Part shown: piece after piece, positions 53,637 through 61,292 of the stretch
How the letters are laid out: each line of letters begins with the position of its first letter
How positions within the stretch are numbered: position 1 is the stretch's first letter
Assembly: GCA_033765345.1 (NCBI GenBank)
Contig: JANRIC010000064.1
Span: forward strand, 21,452-85,451
Source of the DNA: JANRIC01 sp033765345
GTDB lineage: Bacteria; Bacteroidota; Bacteroidia; Cytophagales; Microscillaceae
Reading direction: 5' to 3'
DNA length: 64,000 nucleotides
Notes under the pieces: generated by a model
Told to the model about the DNA's origin: nothing
The model's input: the letters and a program-made list of their open reading frames with translations, nothing else
Databases searched by the model: none
Program-made: the position numbers and the translations under genes

Positions 53637-54416
53637 CTAAGATTCAAGTTTTTTTTGGGAAATGGCGTGTAAAATCTCATCTCTGACGGCTAAAGTATGC
53701 TCATAGCCCACCTTAAACATGGCCTCTCCCTGATCAAAACGAAAAGGAGCATAATTTTCCAGTTCGTGCGGTTCAATCACCCAATCACACAAAGGAAAAC
53801 CAGCACGGGCATTGGCGTGAATAGAAATTCGGAGGCATCGCTGCAAAATCGCCTGAGGCGTATTGAGATTTTGCTCATCCGAAAGCGGATTGGTATGTGA
53901 GCCGATGATAAAATCACAGTTTTTTTGGAGAGGTTCTACCAACAAGGTATTGACCAGCCCGCCGTCCACCAAGGTACGTCCCTGAAAACTGACCGGAGTG
54001 AAAATCATCGGCAAGCAACAAGAAGCCAACAAAGCCGGAACCAGCTCGCCTTGATCAAAACAAACCGATTCGCCGCTATGGAGATCCGTGGCCGACACAG
54101 TAAGCGGGATGTTAAGCTCTTCAAAAGTCTCGGCTCTCAGGTATTTACGCAAAAGTTTTTCCAGATTATCCAGACGCAGGAAGCCTCCGCCCTGGAAAAA
54201 AGAAGGACTCAAAAAAGACAAGAAAAACTGTTGAGAAACGATAGAAAGAATACGTTTGGGGCTGTAGCCATCGGCATACAAAGCCCCGACCAAGGCCCCT
54301 GAGCTTACCCCAGTGAGTCGGTCAGCTTTGATTTCAACCTCTTCTAAGGCCTGTAAAATACCCAAATGCGCTATTCCACGGGCGGCACTTCCGGCCAATG
54401 CTATTCCGATTTTCAT
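53637..54416 (-). CDS. Patatin-like phospholipase (RssA/YchK type)
   Basis: This 259-residue cytoplasmic enzyme is a patatin-like serine lipase. The catalytic nucleophile lies in GVSSG near residue 40 and the Asp of the dyad in DGG near 160 (LVDGGLVN). The oxyanion loop normally written GGGxRG is GSAARG here, near residue 9. It would hydrolyse acyl esters of phospholipids. ATG 54416 starts directly at the IGIALAG strand; the upstream GTG at 54446 would add a tail not usual in the family. It shares an 8-base junction with the serine hydrolase downstream, suggesting a shared lipid- or envelope-related role. Confidence 0.92.
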   Translation of the reverse strand: MKIGIALAGSAARGIAHLGILQALEEVEIKADRLTGVSSGALVGALYADGYSPKRILSIVSQQFFLSFLSPSFFQGGGFLRLDNLEKLLRKYLRAETFEELNIPLTVSATDLHSGESVCFDQGELVPALLASCCLPMIFTPVSFQGRTLVDGGLVNTLLVEPLQKNCDFIIGSHTNPLSDEQNLNTPQAILQRCLRISIHANARAGFPLCDWVIEPHELENYAPFRFDQGEAMFKVGYEHTLAVRDEILHAISQKKLES

Positions 54417-54556
54417 AGACTGTCTTTTTATACATCCATTAAACACTTTAAATACCCTTTGCCAAAGCCAATTGTTTGGAGTAACGAAGAATAAAAATTC
54501 ACAAAAAAATTTGGGGCTTCACGCATTAATGACTAAGTTTGCAAACCAATTTTAAC

Positions 54557-54630
54557 GGGGGATTAGCTCAGTTGGCTAGAGCGTCTGGTTCGCAATCAGA
54601 AGGTCAAGGGTTCGACTCCCTTATCCTCCA
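54557..54630 (+). tRNA. tRNA-Ala, anticodon CGC
   Basis: A complete cloverleaf is seen. The acceptor stem (GGGGGAT / ATCCTCC) carries the G3-U70 pair that identifies alanine tRNAs. The D arm is GCTC/GAGC, the anticodon arm TCTGG-TTCGCAA-TCAGA (anticodon CGC, reading GCG), and the T arm AAGGG-TTCGACT-CCCTT. The discriminator base is A, followed by CCG, so the terminal CCA is not fully encoded. The tRNA marks the border of the composition change in the window. Confidence 0.95.
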
Positions 54631-54633
54631 CCG

Positions 54634-54673
54634 AGATGAAGGCCTGAGCTTGTGCTCAGGCCTTCATCTTTCT
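54634..54673 (+). terminator. Terminator immediately after tRNA-Ala
   Basis: A perfect 16-bp stem (AGATGAAGGCCTGAGC, loop TTGT, then its complement) is followed by TTTCT. It starts 4 bases after the tRNA. Confidence 0.9.
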
Positions 54674-54680
54674 GTAAGCA

Positions 54681-54723
54681 CAAAAAAAAGCCCCTCCGCG
54701 CCAGGGGAACCGGCGGGAGGGGC
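54681..54723 (-). terminator. Leftward intrinsic terminator without a recognised gene
   Basis: On the minus strand GCCCCTCC at 54716-54723 pairs with the word at 54690-54697, followed by a run of eight T. This is a strong terminator for a transcript coming from the right, yet no convincing leftward gene lies in the next kilobase. Confidence 0.75.
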
Positions 54724-55719
54724 AGTCACGTGCGCGCTCGTCAGACGATGCCGCGTTGCAGAGCCATGCGAAGCAGCGGGATGAAGAGGCGGTCCTTTCG
54801 GGTTTTAGTTCATCGTCGTCGGAAATCGCGGAGTGGTTCGCCCGGCCGGGCGGGGGGTTGGGCTGTGCCGAAGCACGGGGGTTCTGCTGGCCAGCAGGTG
54901 TGTCGGCGATCGCGAGCGGGGGGCACTACTGAAGTAGGCAACCGACCAAGGCGCTGGAGCCACGCCGACGATGTAAAGGTGTGCGGCGCGTGGGCTGAGT
55001 CAGCACTTTGTGCTACGCTGAGATGTGCGCAGGGGCGGAATCGGGGAGGGGATTGCGTCCCCCTTCTTTTTGCCTGCGGTGCCTTGCCTGTGACGTTTTT
55101 TTTGGCGCCTCGGGCCGCGGCGGCCTCGTGGCACGGCCTCGCCGCTGGAAATTGTGGTCGCCTGACGCCCCCTTGCTGCATTCCGGCCAAATCCAGCCGC
55201 ATTCCGGCTTCTCACTGCCGCATTGAGTCAGCCGCTTTTGCTCAGCCCGACACGACCGCCCACTTTTACATCACGGTCGAGCAGCAGCCCACCAAGCTGC
55301 AGCTTACACCGAGTGGGTCACGCCCGTACTCCCACGTTGCTGCGCAAGTGGCGATCCTTAAGTGCCTAGCACCGATGGCACGGGCTCTGACCGGCCGGTC
55401 TTAGACTTCCTTCCCACCCACACGCTTGCAAGCGTCGGGAGAACCAAAACGCCCTGCACAGCAATGTGCTTGGCACCCCAGGGGCGATCGCCCCCTACAG
55501 CCCACTCCCAGCAGGGGAGGCAGTAGCTCAGATATCCGGCATCAGCCCGGCTTCGGTGTGAGGAAAACCTCACCTCGAGGCCGGGCTATGCCGTTGCCGC
55601 ACGTTCACGTCCGCTAACTGAAGCGCCTGCGCAGCTATAGCGTCAGGTGCGCACGAGGCGCAGCTTCGCGCGAGCCGAGGGCTGACCTGCATAAGTACCG
55701 TAGACGAACAGCCGCCCCG
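54724..55719. other. GC-rich 1-kb stretch without a supported gene
   Basis: Reading frames here are long only because stops are rare at high GC, and none shows conserved motifs or a plausible start. A 44-base hairpin at 55544-55587 (stem AGCCCGGC / GCCGGGCT, inner stem GTGAGG / CCTCAC, loop AAAA) and a perfect palindrome GGGGCGATCGCCCC near 55482 stand out. A noncoding RNA ending at the leftward terminator is possible but not shown. Confidence 0.55.
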
Positions 55720-55727
55720 TACCTTCG
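55720..55727 (+). promoter_or_regulatory. -7-like element before the exonuclease gene
   Basis: TACCTTCG resembles TAnnTTTG with one change and lies 4 bases before the ATG, a pattern often seen just upstream of Bacteroidota genes. It is one reason to place the GC-rich part in the same phylum. Confidence 0.5.
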
Positions 55728-55731
55728 CGCC

Positions 55732-56481
55732 ATGCTCGATCAGCTCGACCTCGAACAGGTGCTTTTCTTAGACATCGAGACGGTGCCCGAGCAGGCGCGC
55801 CTCGAGGCCCTTGACCCCGAGTGGCAGGCCCTCTGGGCCGACAAAGCCGCTGGGCGCTGGGCAGCCGACCGCCGCGCCAGCGACCCCGCGCTCACGGCCG
55901 CCGACCTCTACCGCAGCGCGGGCCTCTTTGCAGAGTTTGGGCGGGTGGTGTGCATCTCGACGGCGGTGCTGCAGCGGGGGCAACTGCAGGTGTTCTCGTT
56001 CGCGCAGGCGGATGAGCGCGAGCTGCTGGCGGCGTTCAAGCAGGCGCTCGACACGGCGACGACGCGGCCGGACGGGCAAGACGGCAAGCGCCGCATCGAG
56101 AAGCTGTGTGCGCACAACGGCAAGGAGTTTGACTTCCCGTTTTTGGCGCGGCGGATGATCGTGCAGCAGGTGCAGCTGCCGCAACTGCTGCGCATTCAGG
56201 GCCGCCGGCCGTGGGAGGTGCCGCACCTTGACACGCTCGAGCTGTGGAAGTTCGGCGACTACAAGGCGTTTACGTCGCTGCGGCTGCTGGCGCATCGCTT
56301 TGGCATTCCGAGCCCGAAGGACGACATCTCGGGCGCGGATGTGTATCGGGTGTATTACGAAGAGCATGACCTGGCGCGCATCGTGGCCTACTGCCAGAAG
56401 GATGTGATCACACTGGTGCGCGTGCTGCAGCGGATGCTCTATCACGAGCCGATCGCTGACGCGCAGGTGGTGCAGCGCTGA
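55732..56481 (+). CDS. DEDDy 3'-5' exonuclease, PolB-proofreading-like
   Basis: This 249-residue protein has the three exonuclease motifs of the DnaQ/PolB superfamily: FLDIETVPE near residue 14 (Exo I, D-x-E), HNGKEFDFPFLARR near 128 (Exo II Asp) and YCQKDV near 223 (Exo III, Y-x3-D). These bind two metal ions that remove nucleotides from a 3' end. The family is a stand-alone protein common in Bacteroidota, function in repair inferred. The GC-rich codon use matches the following genes. The lgt gene begins 34 bases downstream, so they may share a transcript. Confidence 0.9.
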   Translation: MLDQLDLEQVLFLDIETVPEQARLEALDPEWQALWADKAAGRWAADRRASDPALTAADLYRSAGLFAEFGRVVCISTAVLQRGQLQVFSFAQADERELLAAFKQALDTATTRPDGQDGKRRIEKLCAHNGKEFDFPFLARRMIVQQVQLPQLLRIQGRRPWEVPHLDTLELWKFGDYKAFTSLRLLAHRFGIPSPKDDISGADVYRVYYEEHDLARIVAYCQKDVITLVRVLQRMLYHEPIADAQVVQR

Positions 56482-56487
56482 GGCGGC

Positions 56488-56495
56488 TATCTTGC
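56488..56495 (+). promoter_or_regulatory. -7-like element before lgt
   Basis: TATCTTGC resembles TAnnTTTG; the same eight bases occur at a similar place before purE on the other strand. Weak evidence. Confidence 0.3.
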
Positions 56496-56515
56496 GACCG
56501 ATTTACGCTGAGAAC

Positions 56516-57331
56516 ATGGATGCCCAGTATTTCGTGTGGAACATAGACCCGGTGATGCTCGACCTGGGCTTCTGGCAGATCCGGTGGTATGGGCCGCTGT
56601 TCGCCTCGGGCTTCGTCATGGGCTACTTCATCCTGACGCGCATCTTCCGGCAGGAGGGTAAGCCCGAGGCCGATATGGAGGCGCTGACGCTCTATGTGGT
56701 GGCGGGCACGGCCATTGGCATGCGGCTGGGGCACTGCCTGTTCTACGAGTTTGACTACTACTCTCAGCACCCGCTGCAGATCCTCGCCATCTGGCGGGGC
56801 GGCTATGCGAGCCACGGGGCCGTGCCCGCCATCCTCATCGCGCTGTGGCTCTACAGCCGTAAGCGGCTCGACACGGGGCAGACCTTTTTCTGGATCACCG
56901 ACCGCATGTGTGTGGTGACGGCGCTGGGGGGCTGCATGATTCGCCTGGCGAACTTCGCGAACAGTGAGATCGTGGGCGCGCCGACGACGGTGCCCTGGGC
57001 GGTGGTGTTCAAGCAGCTCGACAGCGAGCCGCGCCACCCCACTCAGCTCTACGAGGCGGCGTGGTACCTGCTGAGTTACTGGATTCTGATGGGCGTCTAT
57101 CGGCGCTACCGCCAGCGCACGCCCGAGGGCCTGCTGTTTGGCTTGTTCCTGCTGCTGGTGTTCGGCTTCCGCTTTGTGATCGAGTTCATCAAAAAAGAGC
57201 AGGTCGATTTTGAGCAGGGTATGCTGCTCAACATGGGGCAGATTCTGTCGATCCCGCTCATTCTGATCGGGGCCTATTTCTTCGCTCGGGGGGTGCGCAC
57301 GCTGCCGAACCCGGCGCGGAGCGTGCTGTGA
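56516..57331 (+). CDS. lgt: Prolipoprotein diacylglyceryl transferase
   Basis: This 271-residue inner-membrane enzyme transfers diacylglycerol from phosphatidylglycerol to the lipobox Cys of prolipoproteins, the first step of lipoprotein maturation. Seven hydrophobic segments are evident. Family motifs include IRWYGPLFASGF near residue 25, RLGHCLFYEFDYY near 78, GGYASHGAVPA near 100 (where many bacteria have GGxxSHGG), GCMIRLANFANSEIVG near 138, RHPTQLYEA near 175, and GFRFVIEFIK near 217. The Y-A in place of the usual M-S is a small lineage difference; the catalytic-site His is kept. ATG 56516 begins the family's usual N-terminus. Confidence 0.95.
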   Translation: MDAQYFVWNIDPVMLDLGFWQIRWYGPLFASGFVMGYFILTRIFRQEGKPEADMEALTLYVVAGTAIGMRLGHCLFYEFDYYSQHPLQILAIWRGGYASHGAVPAILIALWLYSRKRLDTGQTFFWITDRMCVVTALGGCMIRLANFANSEIVGAPTTVPWAVVFKQLDSEPRHPTQLYEAAWYLLSYWILMGVYRRYRQRTPEGLLFGLFLLLVFGFRFVIEFIKKEQVDFEQGMLLNMGQILSIPLILIGAYFFARGVRTLPNPARSVL

Positions 57332-57353
57332 CGTAACGCTGCGGTCCGTTCGA

Positions 57354-57773
57354 ATGAAGAATCCCTTTCGGCCCGGCGATGTGCAGCGCACGGCGATCGT
57401 CGTCACCGAGGCGATGCTGGCGCGCTTCGCTGAGGGGCCGGGGGGCGGGCTCATCCATCCGGTGCTCAGCACGTTTAGCGTGGCGCACGAGGCCGAGTGG
57501 TGCTGCCGCCAGTTTGTGCTCGGCATGCTCGAGGCGGGCGAGCAGGGGGTGGGCAGCTATGTGTCGGTCGAGCACGTGTCGCCAGCGCCGCTGGGGGCTC
57601 GGGTCACGTTCACGGCAGCGCTGATCCAGGTCGACGGCAACCGCATCCGCTGCCGCTATGAGGCGCACGCTGAGGGGCCAGAAGGGCCACGCCTGATCGC
57701 GCGCGGCGAGCAGGAGCAGCGCATCCTCGACGCGGCGCGCTTCGCGCAGACGATCGCGCGGCTCAAGTCGTAA
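57354..57773 (+). CDS. Hotdog-fold thioesterase of the FlK type
   Basis: This 139-residue protein has the hotdog pattern of fluoroacetyl-CoA-thioesterase-like enzymes. The central segment GSYVSVEHVSPAPLGARVTFTAAL near residue 67 matches their G-x-H-x-A-P-x-G consensus. Upstream, HPVLSTFSVAHEAEWCC forms the first helix region. It presumably hydrolyses an acyl-CoA, substrate unknown; fluoroacetate specificity is not implied because the catalytic Thr/Glu/His set cannot be fully aligned by eye. It begins 22 bases after lgt and meets the nuclease gene tail to tail without a gap. Confidence 0.75.
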   Translation: MKNPFRPGDVQRTAIVVTEAMLARFAEGPGGGLIHPVLSTFSVAHEAEWCCRQFVLGMLEAGEQGVGSYVSVEHVSPAPLGARVTFTAALIQVDGNRIRCRYEAHAEGPEGPRLIARGEQEQRILDAARFAQTIARLKS

Positions 57774-60668
57774 TCAAAGCCCGTAACACAGGCGGTAGTA
57801 GGGGCAGTAGTCGCAGCGCTGCTCGTCTTTTTTCTGCACGAAGGGCACGGCGGGGTCGAGCAGTTCGCTGAGCAGGGCGACGAGGCGCGGCTCGAACAGC
57901 GGCCAGGCCTCGGCCACATTCGACTGGCGAGTGATCGGCATCGGCCCCTGCTGCAGCCGCCGCATCGGGTAGATCAGCACCTCGAGCTGCCCCTCGGCCA
58001 TGGCCAGGTCGTCGTTCATCAGCCAGGCATAGAGCAGGCCCTGCAGCACCTCGGGGTGCTCATCGCCCGTGAACAAGCGCTCGATCACCTGCTCGACGGC
58101 GAGGCTCTTGGGCAGTTCGGCGACGTGGCCGGTCTTATAGTCGATGATGCGGCGGGTGGGGCCGTGGCGGTCGATGCGGTCGAGGCGCCCCTTGAGCGTG
58201 AGGGTGCGGCCCGAGGGCAGGGTCAGCGTGCGCGTCAGCTCGTGCTCGAGCTGCAGGGGCGTGAGGGGCCGCTGGGCGGCTAGCTCGGCGTCGATGCGCA
58301 GCACTTGGCTCGCCAGGGCCTCGATGACCCGGAGCAGCAGCAGGTTTTTGCCTAGTCGGTGGTGGCGCAGGGCGGGCTCGGCCTCGGCGGCCTGGGTGAG
58401 GGCTGCGCTGACGGCGCGCTGGCGCGCCTCGAGCTCGGCGGGGCCGCAGCTCTGGTCGATCAAGGGTTTGTAGAGCGCCTCGAGGGTGTCGTGCAGCACG
58501 TTGCCAAACTGCCGGCCGTCGAGCGTGTCAGACGACGCGTCGGGCTCGGCGATCTGCGGCACATAGCGGTAGTAGAACTGCATCGGGCAGGCCACATAGC
58601 TCAGCAGCGGCGTGGGCGAGAGCTGCCGGGCCACGAGCTCGGCGAGGCGCGCCAGGATGTCGGGCGTCTTGGTGACGGTGAGCTCGGGTGGGGGCGCCAG
58701 CTGGGCCTCGGCGGCGGCAGCGCGCGTGACGAGCGTCACGGCGGGTCGGCCCGGCGCCAGTTCATAGCGAATCTGGTCGAGGTATCGGCTGGGCTCGCTG
58801 CCGCCCTCGCGCCCCACGCTGTCGTAGATGAGCGCCACCCGTCGCGCGCCGTGTAGCAGCCGCCAGAAGTTGTAGCTGGCCACGGCATCGGTGAGCTCGG
58901 GCGTGGGCAGACCGAAGGCCTGTCGCAGGGTGTAAGGGATGAGCGACTGACTCAGGTTCGTGGGGCGGGGCAGCGTGCCCTCGTTCGCCGAGCAGACGAT
59001 GAGGCTGTCGAACTCGAGCGTGCGGCTCTCGAGCAGGCCCATCACCTGCAGGCCCTCGAGCGGTTCGCCGCTGAAGGGCAGGCGCGCGCTCAGCAGCACC
59101 TGGCGCACGAGCCGCCACTGCGCCTCTAGGGGCAGTCGGCTCACGGTGGTTTCGGTCAGCACGTCTCCGAGGCGCTGCAGCTGGGCGTGCAGGGCCACGG
59201 CAGCCTCAAGGTCCACCACGGGCGTGGCGCCCGCCTGCTCGGCGATGCTGCCGTGCAGGGCCAGGGCGGTGGCGCGCAGGTGGGCCACCAGGTCGGCCTC
59301 GGGCGCGAGCGGGCTCAGCAGGCGCTCGAGCAGCTCGCCCCGGCGCGGGGGCAGCTCGGCCAGCGTGGCGAAGGTCCAGCCCTGATCGAGCGCACGGCGC
59401 AGCCACTCGGCGACCTCGCCGCCCGCCTGCGCATCGGCCAGCTGGGCATAGGGGTGCTGCAGCAGCTCGCGTAGCGGACGTAGCGGATAGCCTGACACCG
59501 CCCCCTGCGCGTCGCGCCAGGCGCGCAGCTGCAGCTCGACCGATGCGCGCAGCAGGCGCGCCGTCGCCGTTTGCATCAGCGGATAGCCCATCGTCACGTT
59601 CACGGCGCCGAGGCCAGCGGGCAGCTGCTGCAGCACGGCGAACAGCAGGCCCTCGTCGGCGAGCAGCACGGCTGTGCGCTCGGGCACGAGGCTGCCCTCT
59701 GCCTGCCAGCGCGCCAGCACCTGCCCTGCGGCTCGCGCCACGCCGCTGCCCTGCGCGGCGCCGACGAGCTCGAGGTGCACAGGCTGCTGGCCGATGCGCG
59801 CCGGGATGTCGCTCTGTTGAACGAAGGCCAGCTGCGGCTCGACGGCGGCGCGTGCCTCGTGGTGGGGCAGGGTGCTGAGGTAATAGGCGTCCAAGTCGGG
59901 CAGCACCCGGGCCTGCCCGCGCCGCGCCAGCCGCGCGATGATCTGCCGATCGGCCTCGGGCAGCGCGCCCAGCCCGCAGAAGAATAGGCGCTCGGGCAGG
60001 GCGATGGCATCGCCGGCCTTGAGGCGCTCGACGAGGGCGCGGGCGAGGCGGCCCTCGGTCGTCCAGCCCCGTGCGGCCAGCGCCGCAGTGTAGCGGTGGT
60101 AGAGCGGCCGCAGGCGCGCAAACTGCTCGACGAAGCTCGCCTGGTGCGGCCGCAGCGGCTCGCTGCTGAGCGTGGCCCAGAAGCGGCGCAGGGCCTCGAG
60201 CTCGTCGTCGGGCAGGCCAGCCCAGGCCTCGAGGGCCTTGAGCTCGTTCAGGTTCTGCAGCACCTGGTCGGGGTCGGCCAGGTGGCGGTCGATCTCGTCG
60301 AGGTCGTCGGCCAGGCGCTGGCCAAAGGCGTAGAAGCTGTCGAGGGGCTCAGCGCTGCCGAGCTCGACCCAGAGGCCGTGCAGCAGCACGACGAGGGCCA
60401 CGGGGTCGGCGAGGGTCAGGCCCGGCGCCACCTGACGCACGAGGTCGCCCATCGTCCACACCGCGGGGGCCCAGAGGGGGCGGCCTGCGGCGCGCGCGAG
60501 TTCTTGCTGGAAAAAGAGTCCGGCCCGCCGGTTGGGGAAGATGACGGCCGTATCGCTCAGGTCGAGCACGCCCTCGGCAGCCCGGCCCTCGAGCACTGCC
60601 GCCGCCACCCGCGCGAGGAAGCTCGGCGAAAACGACGCGTCTGTAGCCGACAGCTGAGCGGCCGCCAT
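57774..60668 (-). CDS. AddB-like PD-(D/E)XK nuclease with iron-sulfur cysteines
   Basis: This 964-residue protein resembles the AddB subunit family: a degenerate UvrD-type helicase region (VIFPNRRAGLFFQQEL near 45, but no Walker A) and a C-terminal RecB-type nuclease. The nuclease motif is GRLDRID...RRIIDYKTG near 835-855 (D, D, K). Four Cys suited for a 4Fe-4S cluster are present: one in VACPMQFYYRY near 690 and C-x2-C-x5-C in the final 15 residues (CDYCPYYRLC). It would act in recombinational repair of double-strand breaks, normally with an AddA partner that is not in the window. It starts 7 bases after purE. Confidence 0.88.
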   Translation of the reverse strand: MAAAQLSATDASFSPSFLARVAAAVLEGRAAEGVLDLSDTAVIFPNRRAGLFFQQELARAAGRPLWAPAVWTMGDLVRQVAPGLTLADPVALVVLLHGLWVELGSAEPLDSFYAFGQRLADDLDEIDRHLADPDQVLQNLNELKALEAWAGLPDDELEALRRFWATLSSEPLRPHQASFVEQFARLRPLYHRYTAALAARGWTTEGRLARALVERLKAGDAIALPERLFFCGLGALPEADRQIIARLARRGQARVLPDLDAYYLSTLPHHEARAAVEPQLAFVQQSDIPARIGQQPVHLELVGAAQGSGVARAAGQVLARWQAEGSLVPERTAVLLADEGLLFAVLQQLPAGLGAVNVTMGYPLMQTATARLLRASVELQLRAWRDAQGAVSGYPLRPLRELLQHPYAQLADAQAGGEVAEWLRRALDQGWTFATLAELPPRRGELLERLLSPLAPEADLVAHLRATALALHGSIAEQAGATPVVDLEAAVALHAQLQRLGDVLTETTVSRLPLEAQWRLVRQVLLSARLPFSGEPLEGLQVMGLLESRTLEFDSLIVCSANEGTLPRPTNLSQSLIPYTLRQAFGLPTPELTDAVASYNFWRLLHGARRVALIYDSVGREGGSEPSRYLDQIRYELAPGRPAVTLVTRAAAAEAQLAPPPELTVTKTPDILARLAELVARQLSPTPLLSYVACPMQFYYRYVPQIAEPDASSDTLDGRQFGNVLHDTLEALYKPLIDQSCGPAELEARQRAVSAALTQAAEAEPALRHHRLGKNLLLLRVIEALASQVLRIDAELAAQRPLTPLQLEHELTRTLTLPSGRTLTLKGRLDRIDRHGPTRRIIDYKTGHVAELPKSLAVEQVIERLFTGDEHPEVLQGLLYAWLMNDDLAMAEGQLEVLIYPMRRLQQGPMPITRQSNVAEAWPLFEPRLVALLSELLDPAVPFVQKKDEQRCDYCPYYRLCYGL

Positions 60669-60675
60669 GCCCGCC

Positions 60676-61206
60676 TTATTTCAGGCCGGCCACGAAGCGC
60701 TCGTAGCCGAGGTTGCTCAGCTGCGTGGCGCTGCGCCCGGCGTCGCCCTTGATCTTGTTCTTGTACGCCGACACGAGCTCGAAGTAGCTGTCGTGCACCA
60801 CGCCCAAGATCTGCAGGGCAAAGATGGCCGCGTTGCGGGCGCCATTGAGCGCCATCGTTGCCACTGGCACGCCCTGCGGCATCTGTAGGATCGAATAGAT
60901 GGCATCGAGGCCGTCGATGCTGTAGTCGGCCTTGATCGGCACGCCGATGACCGGCAGCGGCGTGTAGGCCGCGATGACGCCCGGCAGGTGAGCCGCCCCG
61001 CTCGCACCGGCGATGATCACCTTGACCTTGCGGGTGAGTGCCGTCTTGGCAAAGTTAATCATCCGCTCGGGGTCTTGGTGCGTGAACAGGATGTCGATCT
61101 CGTATTGCACCCCAAACTGGTCGAGCACCTTGGCGGTCTCTTGCATAACGAGCATGTCGTTCTCGTTGCCCATCACAACGGCGATCTCAGGGTGGGGTCC
61201 GGTCAT
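60676..61206 (-). CDS. purE: PurE-like 5-(carboxyamino)imidazole ribonucleotide mutase, atypical active site
   Basis: This 176-residue protein has the class I PurE fold and length. The second half is canonical (VIIAGASGAAHLPG, PLPVIGVP, SILQMPQGVPVATMAL). In the first half the substrate-binding GSxSD motif is GNEND near residue 13 and SAHRTP is FTHQDP near 43, so the catalytic His is kept but Ser and Arg contacts are lost. Canonical PurE moves the carboxyl group of N5-CAIR to C4 in purine synthesis. It may be a lineage-specific active variant or a paralog with another substrate. No purK is adjacent. It is likely co-transcribed with the AddB-like gene. Confidence 0.8.
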   Translation of the reverse strand: MTGPHPEIAVVMGNENDMLVMQETAKVLDQFGVQYEIDILFTHQDPERMINFAKTALTRKVKVIIAGASGAAHLPGVIAAYTPLPVIGVPIKADYSIDGLDAIYSILQMPQGVPVATMALNGARNAAIFALQILGVVHDSYFELVSAYKNKIKGDAGRSATQLSNLGYERFVAGLK

Positions 61207-61252
61207 GGCGATAGTAGGTTGATAGAGGGAGTCTCAGGGGTCGAACGATGGG

Positions 61253-61260
61253 GCAAGATA
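61253..61260 (-). promoter_or_regulatory. -7-like element before purE
   Basis: TATCTTGC on the minus strand, about 47 bases before the purE start; same word as before lgt. Weak evidence. Confidence 0.3.
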
Positions 61261-61292
61261 CGGCGACTGGCCCGGACGCAAAGGCCTCGCTA

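Noticed and set aside
54741..54812. Short leftward frame ending just before the orphan terminator
   Set aside because: Only 22 codons between two stops with no start codon; insufficient to call a gene.
54539..55617. Several long frames in the GC-rich gap after the tRNA, including a 250-residue one
   Set aside because: High GC removes stop codons; these frames overlap the tRNA or its terminators, are rich in Arg, Ala, Pro, and show no motifs.
55768..56445. Leftward 225-residue His/Arg-rich frame opposite the exonuclease
   Set aside because: It is the exact antisense of a gene with three intact catalytic motifs.
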